Below are positions 12,901 through 21,185 of a stretch of 23,508 nt of DNA, in pieces; within the stretch, counting starts at the first letter, position 1, and each line of letters begins with the position of its first letter. The position numbers and the translations under genes were made by a program. A model generated the notes under the pieces. It did not search any database and had not been told where the DNA came from. It saw only the letters and a list, made by a program, of their open reading frames with translations. Source of the stretch: Desulfurococcales archaeon (lineage in GTDB: Archaea > Thermoproteota > Thermoprotei_A > Sulfolobales > Ignisphaeraceae); assembly GCA_027066265.1 (NCBI GenBank), contig JAMOOB010000008.1, positions 1 through 23,508 on the forward strand, read 5' to 3'.

Positions 12901-13749
12901 ATGAAGGTATTGATAATATCTCATCCAAAGCCGTACCACCTGGACGACTTCCTAGCAGTATCGCTTCTGTTGCACAAGTATCCGGGAGCTATACATAGAA
13001 CCGCTAGGAATCGCGACGAGGCTCTGAAGATCATTGAGGAAGAGAAGCCTGATCTTGCGATAGTAGTCGATGTTGGCGAAAAGTACGAGGTCGGCGAAAA
13101 GGTTAGGTGGTACGATCATCACCAGGATATAAATCTTCCGTGCTCGTTCGTTCTAGTGTTGAAGCATGAGTTTCCGGAGCTCTACAGAAAGATTCTCGAA
13201 GTCGAACCGCTACGCAAGCTCTTGATGTACATCGATACCAGGGATAGGTTCGGTCCGCAGAAAGCGAACGAGATCCTCGGAATCAACGATCCGGTGGGAT
13301 TGCTGAAGTACTTGCCCACGATATTCATTACGGAGCCCAACCCAGAGATAGGGAGGAACCTCGTCAACTTAGTCGAGTCTTTCTACAAAGCTAAGGAGCA
13401 TACGAAGATCCTAACGATCGACGGTGTAAAGGTGGCGGTAGTCGATCTAGATCCTAGAGAGATTCCTGCGAGCGTTGTCTTCGATCTAACCGGCGCCGAT
13501 CTGTTGATACAGCGAAACTCTAGGAATCCTGCTCATACGAGCGTAGTGAAGAACAATATGAGTCCGCTCTACAACAAGATGGATCTCAGAAAGCTTGGAG
13601 AGCTATACCCGCTCGTCTTTCTGCATAGAAACGGCTTCATGGCCGTGATAGACGTGCCGGTAACCTCGCTCAGCAACAAGGATATTGAGAAGATCGTGAA
13701 AACAGTTCTCGGAGTAAAAGAAAAGGAGAAGGTTACCGTAGAAGCCTAG
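12901..13749 (+). CDS. MYG1-family exonuclease (DHH-like phosphoesterase)
   Basis: The 282-residue protein carries the motifs of the MYG1/UPF0160 family: H13-L-D15-D16 (PYHLDDFLAVSLLL), the RT near 33-34, VVDVGEKYE (D57) and the metal-binding WYDHHQDI (D72, H73, H74). A C-terminal half with AVVDLDPREIP follows. Eukaryotic MYG1 is a 3'-5' RNA exonuclease acting on nuclear and mitochondrial RNA precursors, so RNA trimming is expected here. It is slightly shorter than most relatives (usually 300+ aa), and the first metal-binding motif reads SHPKPYHLDD rather than the common HDGxFHADD. Its stop overlaps the convergent CCA-adding enzyme gene by 4 nt. With the Sm-like protein upstream it looks like part of an RNA processing or tRNA 3'-end repair set. 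Confidence 0.85.
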   Translation: MKVLIISHPKPYHLDDFLAVSLLLHKYPGAIHRTARNRDEALKIIEEEKPDLAIVVDVGEKYEVGEKVRWYDHHQDINLPCSFVLVLKHEFPELYRKILEVEPLRKLLMYIDTRDRFGPQKANEILGINDPVGLLKYLPTIFITEPNPEIGRNLVNLVESFYKAKEHTKILTIDGVKVAVVDLDPREIPASVVFDLTGADLLIQRNSRNPAHTSVVKNNMSPLYNKMDLRKLGELYPLVFLHRNGFMAVIDVPVTSLSNKDIEKIVKTVLGVKEKEKVTVEA

Positions 13750-15128
13750 ATCAAAACGTTTATTCTCTCCAAAACTTCTTTTGGCAACACTCCTTCCTTC
13801 ACTGCTTCCTCTATAACCTTGTACTTGTTCTTCAATCCCTTCCTTATCTGGATCTCGAATAGCTTTTCCTTGAGCTCCTTGATCCATGGACCGGGAGCTC
13901 TTCCAGGAAACAGTTTCAGCAAGTCGCTACCGGTAACGAGAGGCTTCGTACTCATCATTCTTAGTCTTTCTCGTGCTTCCCTAGCCAATTCGAGGAATAT
14001 CCTGTTCCCAGTATCTGCGTAGGCATGGATAAGTATTTCAGGTGCTAGATCCCCGTACTTCGCTATTAGCCTCGAAACGATCTTTTCTGGTGGTACTCCC
14101 TGGTTTAGCATGTTTATCGGAATCATGTGTGCTTCGATTATTTTCGTGATTCGCTCGATTTCCCTGTTCGAGAACCTTAGCCTTCGCAGAATTTCCCTAG
14201 CCATCTCTGCCGAATATACTTCGTGTAGATGGAAGTGCTTTGACACGGGTCCAAACTTTATCTTGCCTATGTCGTGTAGCAAGGCGGCTATCTTGAGCTC
14301 GGGATGAGCTCCTACTTCATCCAGTCTCTTGAGTACTTCTAACGTGTGTTCGAACACGGTCTCTCCGTGATGCCCCTTGGTCTCTGGATGATGACTAACC
14401 CTATTCATTTCCTCGAGCTCGGGGATAATGTATCGGTATAGCCCCGATTTGTAGAGGAGCTCAATGAATTTATGGAACCTCTTCGTTTCGGCCGCTTTGA
14501 GAATCTCGTCCCTTATCCTTTCCATCGATACACGCGTGATCTTCTCGACATTTCTCTTAATCGCTTCGAAGGTCTCGGGATCGATGGTGAAACCGAGCTT
14601 TGTTGCAAACCTTAGCGCTCTGAGCATTCTTAGCGGATCTTCGCGAATCCTTTCATCGGGGTTGCCGACGAACCTGATGATGCCTCGTCTAAGATCTTCT
14701 ACCCCACCTACGTAATCAATTACGTTGCCGTGGATATCGATCGCGAGCGCATTGATAGTAAAATCTCTTCGCTCAACGTCTTCCCTCAACGATTTGGCCC
14801 ACGAAACGATGGGTTTCCTTCCACGCTCCTCCTTGTACATCTCTTTCCTGAACGTAGTTACCTCGATCTTTATGCTTCTGCTCGGTGGAAGAACGAGCAC
14901 AGTACCGAACTCTATGCCAGTAGGCACTGCTTTCCATCCATGTTGCTCGAATATCTTCATGACCTCTTCCGGCGTTGCATCGGTAGCAATATCGTAGTCG
15001 CTGGGAGACTTGCCGAGAAGAAGATCTCTAACTGCTCCACCAACAATGTATGCTTGGTATCCATGACTGTGCAATATCTTCATTGCTTCAATAACATCTT
15101 TCGGGATCTTCGAGAGATCGACCTTCAT
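13746..15128 (-). CDS. cca: CCA-adding enzyme, class II (bacterial type) with HD domain
   Basis: The 460-residue protein is a class II tRNA nucleotidyltransferase: VGGAVRDLLLGK and SDYDIATDATPEEV with catalytic D44/D46, RRDFTINALAID (motif B, 120-131), EDPLRMLRALRFATKLGF (163-180) and ERIRDEILKA. A phosphohydrolase HD domain follows at about 250-370 (H261, H285-D286 in ALLHDIGKI, H300/H302, H334). It restores or adds the CCA end of tRNA; HD domains of such enzymes can remove 2',3'-cyclic or 2'-phosphates. Archaea normally use the unrelated class I enzyme, so this is probably a gene of bacterial origin acquired by the element. GGAGAGGAAG precedes ATG 15128 and a TATA-like AATTTTAATA lies upstream. 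It converges with the MYG1-family gene, sharing stop codons. Confidence 0.95.
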   Translation of the reverse strand: MKVDLSKIPKDVIEAMKILHSHGYQAYIVGGAVRDLLLGKSPSDYDIATDATPEEVMKIFEQHGWKAVPTGIEFGTVLVLPPSRSIKIEVTTFRKEMYKEERGRKPIVSWAKSLREDVERRDFTINALAIDIHGNVIDYVGGVEDLRRGIIRFVGNPDERIREDPLRMLRALRFATKLGFTIDPETFEAIKRNVEKITRVSMERIRDEILKAAETKRFHKFIELLYKSGLYRYIIPELEEMNRVSHHPETKGHHGETVFEHTLEVLKRLDEVGAHPELKIAALLHDIGKIKFGPVSKHFHLHEVYSAEMAREILRRLRFSNREIERITKIIEAHMIPINMLNQGVPPEKIVSRLIAKYGDLAPEILIHAYADTGNRIFLELAREARERLRMMSTKPLVTGSDLLKLFPGRAPGPWIKELKEKLFEIQIRKGLKNKYKVIEEAVKEGVLPKEVLERINVLI

Positions 15129-15250
15129 CTTCCTCTCCTAGAATTTGTTGAATTTCGGAAGTATTAAAATTAAATTGTATATGTATAGACAACGATTCAA
15201 TTGCAGTAGACGAACGATGAGCGTAGATCAAGGAGAACGAGTGTGTGAGG

Positions 15251-15610
15251 TTAGTCCTTGAAAAGGATCTTTGTAATGCCTATGGTTGCGCCCGCCATAT
15301 CTACGGCGAAAACAAGCGTTAGCGAACCAACGAGTATGGGACTACGTAAAACGATAGATGTTGCTGTGAGTAGGAGCATCGCTATAGCCATTGCAACATA
15401 GAATTTTTCGAATCTTTTCATCAGCTCAATCCTTAGTGATGTCGTTAACTTTTCGTTCTTGAAGTGCTCAACAATCTCTGTGTATCGACCAAGAAATACC
15501 GCAAGTATTAGGATCGAAGCTAATGCGAGAAACGTAGCGGAGCCCGTTTTGGCGAACACGACGAGCAAGACGAAGAGCATCAGTCTTTCGATAGCGTTTA
15601 CAACGTTCAT
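15251..15610 (-). CDS. Small integral membrane protein (fourth gene of glyco operon)
   Basis: The 119-residue protein from ATG 15610 (MNVVNAIERLMLFVLLVV) has about four membrane spans: 8-20, 24-41 (TFLALASILILAVFLG), 70-87 (FYVAMAIAMLLLTATSIVL) and 91-112 (PILVGSLTLVFAVDMAGAT), with a charged central loop (YTEIVEHFKNEKLTTSLRIE). The start overlaps the stop of the preceding gene as ATGA (15607-15610), showing translational coupling and favouring this ATG over one 12 nt upstream. No catalytic motif is visible. Position behind a glycosyltransferase and FkbM methyltransferase suggests a membrane partner or flippase-like helper, which is inference. Confidence 0.75.
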   Translation of the reverse strand: MNVVNAIERLMLFVLLVVFAKTGSATFLALASILILAVFLGRYTEIVEHFKNEKLTTSLRIELMKRFEKFYVAMAIAMLLLTATSIVLRSPILVGSLTLVFAVDMAGATIGITKILFKD

Positions 15611-16068
15611 TCTCTCGCCCACTTTCCAAGGATTTCCCTAGCTTTCTCGAGTTCCCTAAGTGCGTTCTCTCTATCGTTGTTTGCCAGGAGAGCGATGGCG
15701 TTCGATATATGTATCAACGACTTCGATAGATCCTGTGTATAGGGATTGACTTTCGTTACGAGCTCGGTTTCTATACGTGCGGATCCTCTTCGATAATCCC
15801 ATCTACCGATAAGGATCGCTATCGCTCCATAAACGGCGACGAACGCGATGAAGTAGATTATGAACATGGTCAAGCTCTTAGGGATGCCAAGGATCTCGAC
15901 GAATAACAACGTATACGTAACCGTAACGTAGTTCACCATCGACAGGATCATCGCTGTATACGTACCGTGGGCTCTGCGAAAGTACGTCCATAGACGCAGA
16001 ACTCTGTTCATTACTCGGCTACGGTATTCTTTCTCAGTTGTTTTTCTAGATTGTTTCGATCGTTGCAT
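15607..16068 (-). CDS. Two-TM membrane protein with cytoplasmic helix (third gene of glyco operon)
   Basis: The 153-residue protein starts at ATG 16068 (MQRSKQSRKTTEKEYR), two bases after the stop of the FkbM gene; an in-frame ATG at 16089 would overlap that gene and is less likely. A very basic N-terminus precedes spans at about 37-57 (YTAMILSMVNYVTVTYTLLF) and 66-87 (SLTMFIIYFIAFVAVYGAIA). The C-terminal ~60 residues form charged helices (ALLANNDRENALRELEKARE). No family recognised. The tight spacing on both sides makes it part of the four-gene unit; it may anchor the glycosylation enzymes at the membrane. Confidence 0.75.
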   Translation of the reverse strand: MQRSKQSRKTTEKEYRSRVMNRVLRLWTYFRRAHGTYTAMILSMVNYVTVTYTLLFVEILGIPKSLTMFIIYFIAFVAVYGAIAILIGRWDYRRGSARIETELVTKVNPYTQDLSKSLIHISNAIALLANNDRENALRELEKAREILGKWARE

Positions 16069-16070
16069 GG

Positions 16071-16928
16071 TTACATCACGTCTAGCCATACGTGTATATG
16101 TCTAGGATTCGTCTCGTCGACAACCCTCTCAACCTCGCGATATCCGTAGGGCTTCAGCTTGTTCATGATTTTTTCGAGCTCTTCTTCGCCTAGATGAACT
16201 TCGAGAAGGATTGCGGGTCTGTGTACTGCTATCAACTTCTCCGCTCCTTTAATGACGTTGTGTTCAGCTCCTTCAACGTCGATCTTCATGATGTGTATTG
16301 GTATCTTCACGATGTCGTCGAGTCGTGCACAGTACCTATCGATGCGTGCTACGGCTACCGAGTCGTTTCTTGGTAGTAGTGATCCGTGATCGGATCGTTT
16401 ATAGATTGTGAACCTTGCAACGAAGTTCGCATTCGCAGCACATACGTTTAGTAGCACTATCCTATCCTCTACGTTGTTCAGAATAGCGTTCCTAAGAAGG
16501 TACTCAGCATTGCGAGGATCCGGCTCGATCGCGATCACGAGACCGTTGATATCCCTATCCTTCATCGTTTTCGCTACTCGAATAGCGTAGCTACCGATGT
16601 GAGCACCGACATCGAGAACGTTTATTGGTGTACGTCTACGTTCGTACTCCGAAAGGATCTCTATCGTCCATCTAAGGTAGTGTGTTTCGTGTGGATAGAT
16701 ACAGATCCTCAGACCGTCGTCGAAACCTTCGAAGAGTAGACCATCGTACGAAATGAACGTTGCTCTACCTATCAAGTCGAAGGGTTGTCTAAGGGGATCG
16801 ATGCTTTTCCCGAACCATCGACAGACTTTCCTTGCTAAACGATTGAGTACGAACTTGGTCTTGTTCTTGATTCCGAGAACGCTACATCCATATCTATGTA
16901 TCAGCACCTTGTCGAGTCCACCAACCAT
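16071..16928 (-). CDS. FkbM-family SAM-dependent methyltransferase
   Basis: The 285-residue protein has FkbM-type motifs: INVLDVGAHIGSYAIRVA (SAM-binding motif I), VIAIEPDPRNAEYLLRNAIL (motif II region) and the family-typical 'IMKIDVEGAEHNVIKGAEK', then PAILLEVH. FkbM enzymes methylate hydroxyl groups of sugars and polyketides, and in glycan clusters commonly cap or decorate surface sugars. The start is ATG 16928, whose A is the last base of the glycosyltransferase stop (TAATG), so the two genes are translationally coupled; an upstream ATG at 16973 would sit inside the previous gene. The N-terminal ~90 residues are basic and unassigned. The likely substrate is the glycan built by the adjacent glycosyltransferase. 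Confidence 0.9.
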   Translation of the reverse strand: MVGGLDKVLIHRYGCSVLGIKNKTKFVLNRLARKVCRWFGKSIDPLRQPFDLIGRATFISYDGLLFEGFDDGLRICIYPHETHYLRWTIEILSEYERRRTPINVLDVGAHIGSYAIRVAKTMKDRDINGLVIAIEPDPRNAEYLLRNAILNNVEDRIVLLNVCAANANFVARFTIYKRSDHGSLLPRNDSVAVARIDRYCARLDDIVKIPIHIMKIDVEGAEHNVIKGAEKLIAVHRPAILLEVHLGEEELEKIMNKLKPYGYREVERVVDETNPRHIHVWLDVM

Positions 16929-17806
16929 TATCCCACCAAGGCGTACCAACGATACAGGAGCTTGGTTCTCCACCGCATGAATCCACGCTTTATACCTTCC
17001 TTCGATCCGTACACTCTTATCGATACGTAGATGTTGAGCGGCAAGCCGATGAGCGTTCTAAGGAAACGTTTCAATCTATATCCAAGGTCGTTGGGCTCTA
17101 TCCCGTACTTCTTCGCGAGCTTCGCCATCCATTTCAGCTCTTCTCGAGGTAGGAACGTATCCCACGGATTGAAATGCATGCACCCTACTTTGACGATTGC
17201 TGCCTTGAAGCCTCGCATCAACGTGTATCGAAGTATGTACCAATCTTCGAATACGTGGAGTTCTGGAGGAATCCTGATTCCTTCTAGCGCTTCGCGTCGG
17301 TGCAAAGTATCGTGTTCACCGCCACGGCGATAGAACTCGTCGATTAGGTACTTCTCGTAGTTGATCCCGAAGAACTCTAGCCACATCTTTCGAAACGGTG
17401 TACCATCCCAATTTATCCCCCACACAATCCCTATGCTAGGATCATTGATGTATTGCTGTGCTTCGTTCCACCACGCTGGGTGAAGAACTACGTCGTCATC
17501 TATGAACATGAGCCACGGATCGTTGGTGTTCTCGAAGAAGATATCGATAGCCGTTTGCCTAGCCGTGGCACGAGTTGGTCGATGATATCCGTAGAGCCTC
17601 GATCTCGAAACGATTATTTCCTTGTCGTGTTCTTCGCACCACTTCTTGATAAAGTCGGCCGTACCATCGTTCGAGTCGTCTACGAGTATGAATAGCTTGT
17701 ACGGAATCTGTAGCGTTGAATCGAGAACATCCCTGAGAGATATCTTCGAGCGCCTCGATGAGAGCTTCGTTAGAGAGTTCCTCGTGATCATCGAGAGCAC
17801 TATCAC
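16928..17806 (-). CDS. Family 2 (GT-A) glycosyltransferase
   Basis: The 292-residue enzyme has a GT-A fold: FILVDDSNDGTADF (nucleotide-binding D43/D44), ATARQTAIDIF, the metal-binding FIDDDVVLHPAW (D103-D105) and an acidic acceptor-side motif HVFEDWYILRY (E187/D188). The C-terminus has a hydrophobic-basic segment (LIGLPLNIYVSIRVY) that may sit on the membrane. GTG 17806 is the start because GGTGA lies four bases upstream and the TATA box at 17835-17845 is 35 nt away. It is the first gene of a four-gene unit with an FkbM methyltransferase and two membrane proteins. Glycosylation of virion proteins, S-layer or lipids is plausible; such genes are common in archaeal viruses and can alter surface recognition. 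Confidence 0.92.
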   Translation of the reverse strand: MIVLSMITRNSLTKLSSRRSKISLRDVLDSTLQIPYKLFILVDDSNDGTADFIKKWCEEHDKEIIVSRSRLYGYHRPTRATARQTAIDIFFENTNDPWLMFIDDDVVLHPAWWNEAQQYINDPSIGIVWGINWDGTPFRKMWLEFFGINYEKYLIDEFYRRGGEHDTLHRREALEGIRIPPELHVFEDWYILRYTLMRGFKAAIVKVGCMHFNPWDTFLPREELKWMAKLAKKYGIEPNDLGYRLKRFLRTLIGLPLNIYVSIRVYGSKEGIKRGFMRWRTKLLYRWYALVG

Positions 17807-17834
17807 GATTTCACCGATTCAATCATGTATACGA

Positions 17835-17845
17835 AAAATATAAAG
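17835..17845 (-). promoter_or_regulatory. TATA box for the glycosyltransferase operon
   Basis: On the minus strand this reads CTTTATATTTT, centred about 35 nt before GTG 17806. The transcript would start near 17815 and carry only the ribosome site GGTGA as leader. Confidence 0.55.
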
Positions 17846-17950
17846 GTCAACAATCGAACACCTACAACGATGAAGTGACTCTTCTCGATTCTTGACTCAG
17901 AGGCGAAAACTACATATTCTGCTCTACGACGTACATAACGGGTCGAGACT

Positions 17951-18322
17951 ATGGCAGGTAAGAAGTCGCTGACCATAGAAGATGTTGCTAGAATGATTGA
18001 GCGAATATCTCCCAGGCTCGCAGAGATCTTTAGGAACGCAATGAAGAAGAGTCCAAGAGAGCTAACCGATGTTGAGAAGAAGGTGCTGATCCTCGCAAAG
18101 CTGTTGGTCAATCCGCAAGCGATCGGCGTCGACATTGCTTGGGAATCGCATAGAAGGTTCAGTAGCCTAGGCAACTGGTTGCTATCAACAGCGCGAGGAG
18201 ACATACCAGGACTTGATACTCCGGACGTGAAGGAGTTCTACAAGCGTCTCAAGAAGCTAGTGAAGCAAGAGAGATGGAGAGACGTAGAGAAGCTGATCCT
18301 AGGAGAAACCGTATCCGCCTAA
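17951..18322 (+). CDS. Free-standing DIPG-domain protein, 123 aa
   Basis: Apart from nine N-terminal residues (MAGKKSLTI), this whole protein aligns with the C-terminal 116 residues of the large protein at 21186-23054; about half the positions are identical by eye. Both share RISPRL/KISPRL, LILAKLLVNPQ/LVLAKLLVNPQ, IGVD.A.ESH, RGDIPG[VL]DTPDVK, KKL and EKL[IV]LGE. A more diverged copy ends the metalloprotease at 18352-19962. It is therefore an independent, single-domain version of a module fused to two other products of this element. It is largely helical with one conserved Pro/Asp loop and has no membrane span or catalytic residues. No known family comes to mind. It may be the binding partner, adaptor or competitor of the fused copies. 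It is divergent from the glycosylation operon. Confidence 0.85.
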   Translation: MAGKKSLTIEDVARMIERISPRLAEIFRNAMKKSPRELTDVEKKVLILAKLLVNPQAIGVDIAWESHRRFSSLGNWLLSTARGDIPGLDTPDVKEFYKRLKKLVKQERWRDVEKLILGETVSA

Positions 18323-18332
18323 ACTCGTTGAT

Positions 18333-18354
18333 GAAAATAAATTATTTTTGTTTA
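18333..18354. terminator. Bidirectional A/T-rich terminator
   Basis: GAAAATAAATTATTTTTGTT and two more bases separate the convergent stops at 18322 and 18352. It gives TTTTTGTTT on the plus strand and TAATTTATTTTC on the minus. It resembles but does not repeat exactly the 16-mer at 7231 and 11124. Confidence 0.4.
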
Positions 18355-19962
18355 CGCGTTTAACTCGATTACTTTCGAAATCTTCTTCTCTAGGTACCTA
18401 GCTTTCTGTAACACGTCTGGCGTATCAACGCCGGGTATATCGACTCTCAGAGGTGTTTCGAACCATTGTATCGTTGTCTTCGCTAACGGATCCCATCTAG
18501 CAACGTCTTCGAGGAACTGTTTCCCGAAGCGTTGGAGTCCCCACCTCAGCAACATTTCCTTCTCTCTATCCGTAAGCTTATTCAGTGGCTTCAACAGAAT
18601 CGGAATCAGTTCCTTCGGAATCTTTTCAAACAGTTCCTCAAGCTTCATAACTGCTTCAGGCGTGGGTTCTAGCGAAAGCTCTTTCGAGAGTCTGACGAGG
18701 CTCGGGGCTATCTTGTTTAGCCAGCGATCAATGAACTCGAAGAGTTCTGGAAAGTGTTTCTTCATCCAGTTTCTTGCAAGAACGTATGCTTCGACGGATT
18801 GCGCCCATAGCTCCGTAGGTTTGTTTAAATGTGCTTCGTCTCGTATGCCCATAGTTAGGGATAGAAGCTTTGCTTCTTTCATCAGTAGCGGACTGTTACG
18901 AAGCTCGGTACTCGGTCTACGCTCGTGTTCGTAGTCTATTGCATGCGCTATTTCGTGGACTAGAACGCAGATAGATGGAGCTTCCTTCCTAACGAGTATC
19001 TTCTTCTCGGCTGGTATGTAGAGACCCGCATGCGTCTTGATCAGCTCGTGCTCTCCCCTTGCCATTGACTCGGTAACTATTTTCAGCTTCGCAATACTTG
19101 GTACCGCCTCCAAGGCTTCCTCTAAGCTATATCTAACAATTCCTTTCTTGAACAATGTTTTGACGTATCCATGCTTCTTCAACGCCTCTAGCGCTTTATC
19201 GAGCAATTCACGGTCGACGACCGGTATCGCTACACAGTAGATATTGAATGGAAACTCTAGGTAGAACCATTCTCCCGTCGGTGCAAGAGCCGCGGTTACT
19301 ACTTCAGGAGGATACGTGTTCCTAATGAGGTTGCCTCTATCGTCGGCGAGCACCGGCAAGACAACTGCAGAGACCTGCGCTCCAGAAATCACTATGTTTG
19401 CTAGTTGTGCTAGTGCGTTGCTGAGCCTTAACCACTCTTTCTCCTTGTCGGAGAGATCCTCTCTGCAAACAACTTGAACGATCGGTATCGGCCCCATTTC
19501 TTTACCGAGCCTCTCCCTCCATATCCTCGAGACTTCGCATACGATGCCTGTGAGAAAGTCCTTCATTACTTCAATAGGCATACGAATCTTGACTAGTGCT
19601 ACGCCTTCTTGGATATCCTGTAGATCCAGTATCGCGGTGCTAAGCTCCTCGAGCTCCTTCTTGCTAAGCTCCTTGACTTCGTAGAAGCTGGGAACGTATC
19701 CTTTCCTCAGGCTATGTATCATGGATTTCGGGACTAGAAACGCTATCTCTACCTCGTTACGTTCCCTCGGAACGATTACTACAGTCCATGGAGCCCATGC
19801 ATAGTTTTCGAATATCTTTACGATTCCTTTCCATCCAGCAACTCTGAAAGGAGGATTTATTGCTTGCACCTCGGCAATAGCCTCGGCTTTACGAAGATCT
19901 TCGATGGTTCTGGGCGCCAACAGTTCCAAGACCTTTCTCAGAACTACGCGGTACGGAATCAT
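18352..19962 (-). CDS. HExxH zinc metalloprotease-like protein with C-terminal DIPG domain
   Basis: The 536-residue protein has an unassigned alpha/beta N-terminal region of ~300 residues. A gluzincin-type zinc centre follows: 'CVLVHEIAHAIDYEHE' with H336-E337-H340 (numbering from ATG 19962), then about 45 residues on 'PTELWAQSVEAYVL' whose Glu (E384) is the probable third ligand. Such motifs mark metallopeptidases, which in viruses often mature structural or toxin proteins. The C-terminal ~75 residues (LTDREKEMLLRW...RVDIPGVDTPDV) are a diverged copy of the domain in the proteins at 17951 and 21186. ATG 19962 is preceded by the strong ribosome site GAGGTGA; an upstream TTG overlaps the previous stop. 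It is coupled to the Gp88-like gene. A host-directed or virion-processing protease docking to DIPG-bearing partners is my inference. Confidence 0.8.
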   Translation of the reverse strand: MIPYRVVLRKVLELLAPRTIEDLRKAEAIAEVQAINPPFRVAGWKGIVKIFENYAWAPWTVVIVPRERNEVEIAFLVPKSMIHSLRKGYVPSFYEVKELSKKELEELSTAILDLQDIQEGVALVKIRMPIEVMKDFLTGIVCEVSRIWRERLGKEMGPIPIVQVVCREDLSDKEKEWLRLSNALAQLANIVISGAQVSAVVLPVLADDRGNLIRNTYPPEVVTAALAPTGEWFYLEFPFNIYCVAIPVVDRELLDKALEALKKHGYVKTLFKKGIVRYSLEEALEAVPSIAKLKIVTESMARGEHELIKTHAGLYIPAEKKILVRKEAPSICVLVHEIAHAIDYEHERRPSTELRNSPLLMKEAKLLSLTMGIRDEAHLNKPTELWAQSVEAYVLARNWMKKHFPELFEFIDRWLNKIAPSLVRLSKELSLEPTPEAVMKLEELFEKIPKELIPILLKPLNKLTDREKEMLLRWGLQRFGKQFLEDVARWDPLAKTTIQWFETPLRVDIPGVDTPDVLQKARYLEKKISKVIELNA

Positions 19963-19976
19963 CGTCTCACCTCTCG

Positions 19977-21056
19977 TCAATGTATTGGGAACACTACATC
20001 GGCCGATCCATATGCACAGATCTTACATACAGCGCATGGAGTTGGCTTTGCGACTTTCAGTATCTTTTCCTTTTCGTATTTACATAGAATGGCAGGTGTT
20101 AGCGGAGTCATTCCTGTGTACGCTATTTTCATGCCATACCTTTTGGCTAGGTTAATAGCTTTCTCGATCTCGTGAGGTGGCATAGCCTTGTCTACGCTTA
20201 GGTACAGCGTTGTGTTTGGAAGTGATGCAAACTCGATTAGTGCTGGTACGAGCTCCGGTATTCTCCAGCTACGTGTATACGTATAGAACTTGATGTGCGG
20301 AAGCTTCTTGGCGATCTTTATCCATTGCCTAACGTACCAGTCTTCGGGGAGTTTCGCGATGTCTATTCCCAGCAATTTCGATAGTTCATTTACATCCACT
20401 CCGAGCTTCCTTAACCAAGCTATCAAGTGACTGATGCTATAGAAATCACCGGAATCGTGGAGTCTTGCAATTAGATCTAGCTTCTGTGGAACTGGTTTGC
20501 CAAGCTCTCGGTACGCCCTAGCAATGTTTTTGATTGATTCCCTAACGGCTCGCTCTATCTTTGGAACCATGTAGTCGGGAAACTCTGGCAATAACGATGC
20601 TAGCAAATTGATTACCATTTCCTTCGCTAGCGCGGGGCTCAGCATGTAGAATCCTTTTAGTGCGTAGCATGCTAGGCGACACAACTCGGTTGCTCCCGGA
20701 CACGTTATCATTGCTGGGATCCTCCACGTTGCGAGAATGGTTTTCTTGGTGGATCCAAACCTAGCGTTTTCTAGCAACCACCTTCTTCTTTCGTCAATAC
20801 TCGGCAAAGATTTGAGCTCAGTAATCACTTCGTTAAACGCTTCCTTTATTTGCGAGAAGTACTTGTTCCACATACTTTCAGAGATAGTTTGCACTCTTCC
20901 TGGAATCTCGAAGTCTGCCGGAATACCTTTCTGTCTAGCCTTCGTAACCATCTTCATTGCAACGTCTCTAGGTATGCCTTGACTCACCAGGTATTCGACG
21001 GGATCGCTAAGCATTTGCTTGCTCTTTTTCTCTTCAACAACCGTTATCGATACCAT
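19977..21056 (-). CDS. Phage Gp88-like Cys-rich protein
   Basis: The 359-residue protein resembles the mycobacteriophage gene 88 family. It has 'MITCPGATELCRLACYALKGFY' (cut here: three cysteines C119, C126, C130), an 'ARLHDSGDFYSISHLIAW' motif, FYTYTRSWRIPEL, and a C-terminal cluster beginning ILCKYEKEK and ending PTPCAVCKICAYG. The cysteines could bind zinc or an iron-sulphur cluster; the family's biochemical activity is not known to me. ATG 21056 is chosen because a TATA-like GCATAAACTTC lies about 44 nt upstream and earlier starts would precede it. A family of bacteriophage proteins in an archaeal element implies old exchange or wide distribution. The stop lies 14 nt before the protease ATG, so both are likely made together. 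The N-terminal ~100 residues are charged and helical. Confidence 0.72.
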   Translation of the reverse strand: MVSITVVEEKKSKQMLSDPVEYLVSQGIPRDVAMKMVTKARQKGIPADFEIPGRVQTISESMWNKYFSQIKEAFNEVITELKSLPSIDERRRWLLENARFGSTKKTILATWRIPAMITCPGATELCRLACYALKGFYMLSPALAKEMVINLLASLLPEFPDYMVPKIERAVRESIKNIARAYRELGKPVPQKLDLIARLHDSGDFYSISHLIAWLRKLGVDVNELSKLLGIDIAKLPEDWYVRQWIKIAKKLPHIKFYTYTRSWRIPELVPALIEFASLPNTTLYLSVDKAMPPHEIEKAINLAKRYGMKIAYTGMTPLTPAILCKYEKEKILKVAKPTPCAVCKICAYGSADVVFPIH

Positions 21057-21164
21057 ACTTCCGCCCCGCGAAGAATTGAGACATGAAGAAATATGAAGTT
21101 TATGCCATTGAAGCACTAGAACAATGTATCATCCGACCCGAAACGCGCCTAGGTTGCTCGATGT

Positions 21165-21180
21165 AGAAAACAAAAAGAGG
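21165..21180 (-). terminator. T-rich terminator after the large helical gene
   Basis: On the minus strand, CCTCTTTTTGTTTTCT follows the stop at 21186 by six bases. It separates the large DIPG-domain protein from the Gp88-like gene, which has its own TATA-like sequence, so they are probably separate transcripts. Confidence 0.4.
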
Positions 21181-21185
21181 TTTGG

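Noticed and set aside
17803..18204. 133-codon minus-strand frame opposite the free-standing DIPG protein
   Set aside because: The plus-strand product aligns with two other proteins in the window, so the minus frame is a shadow.
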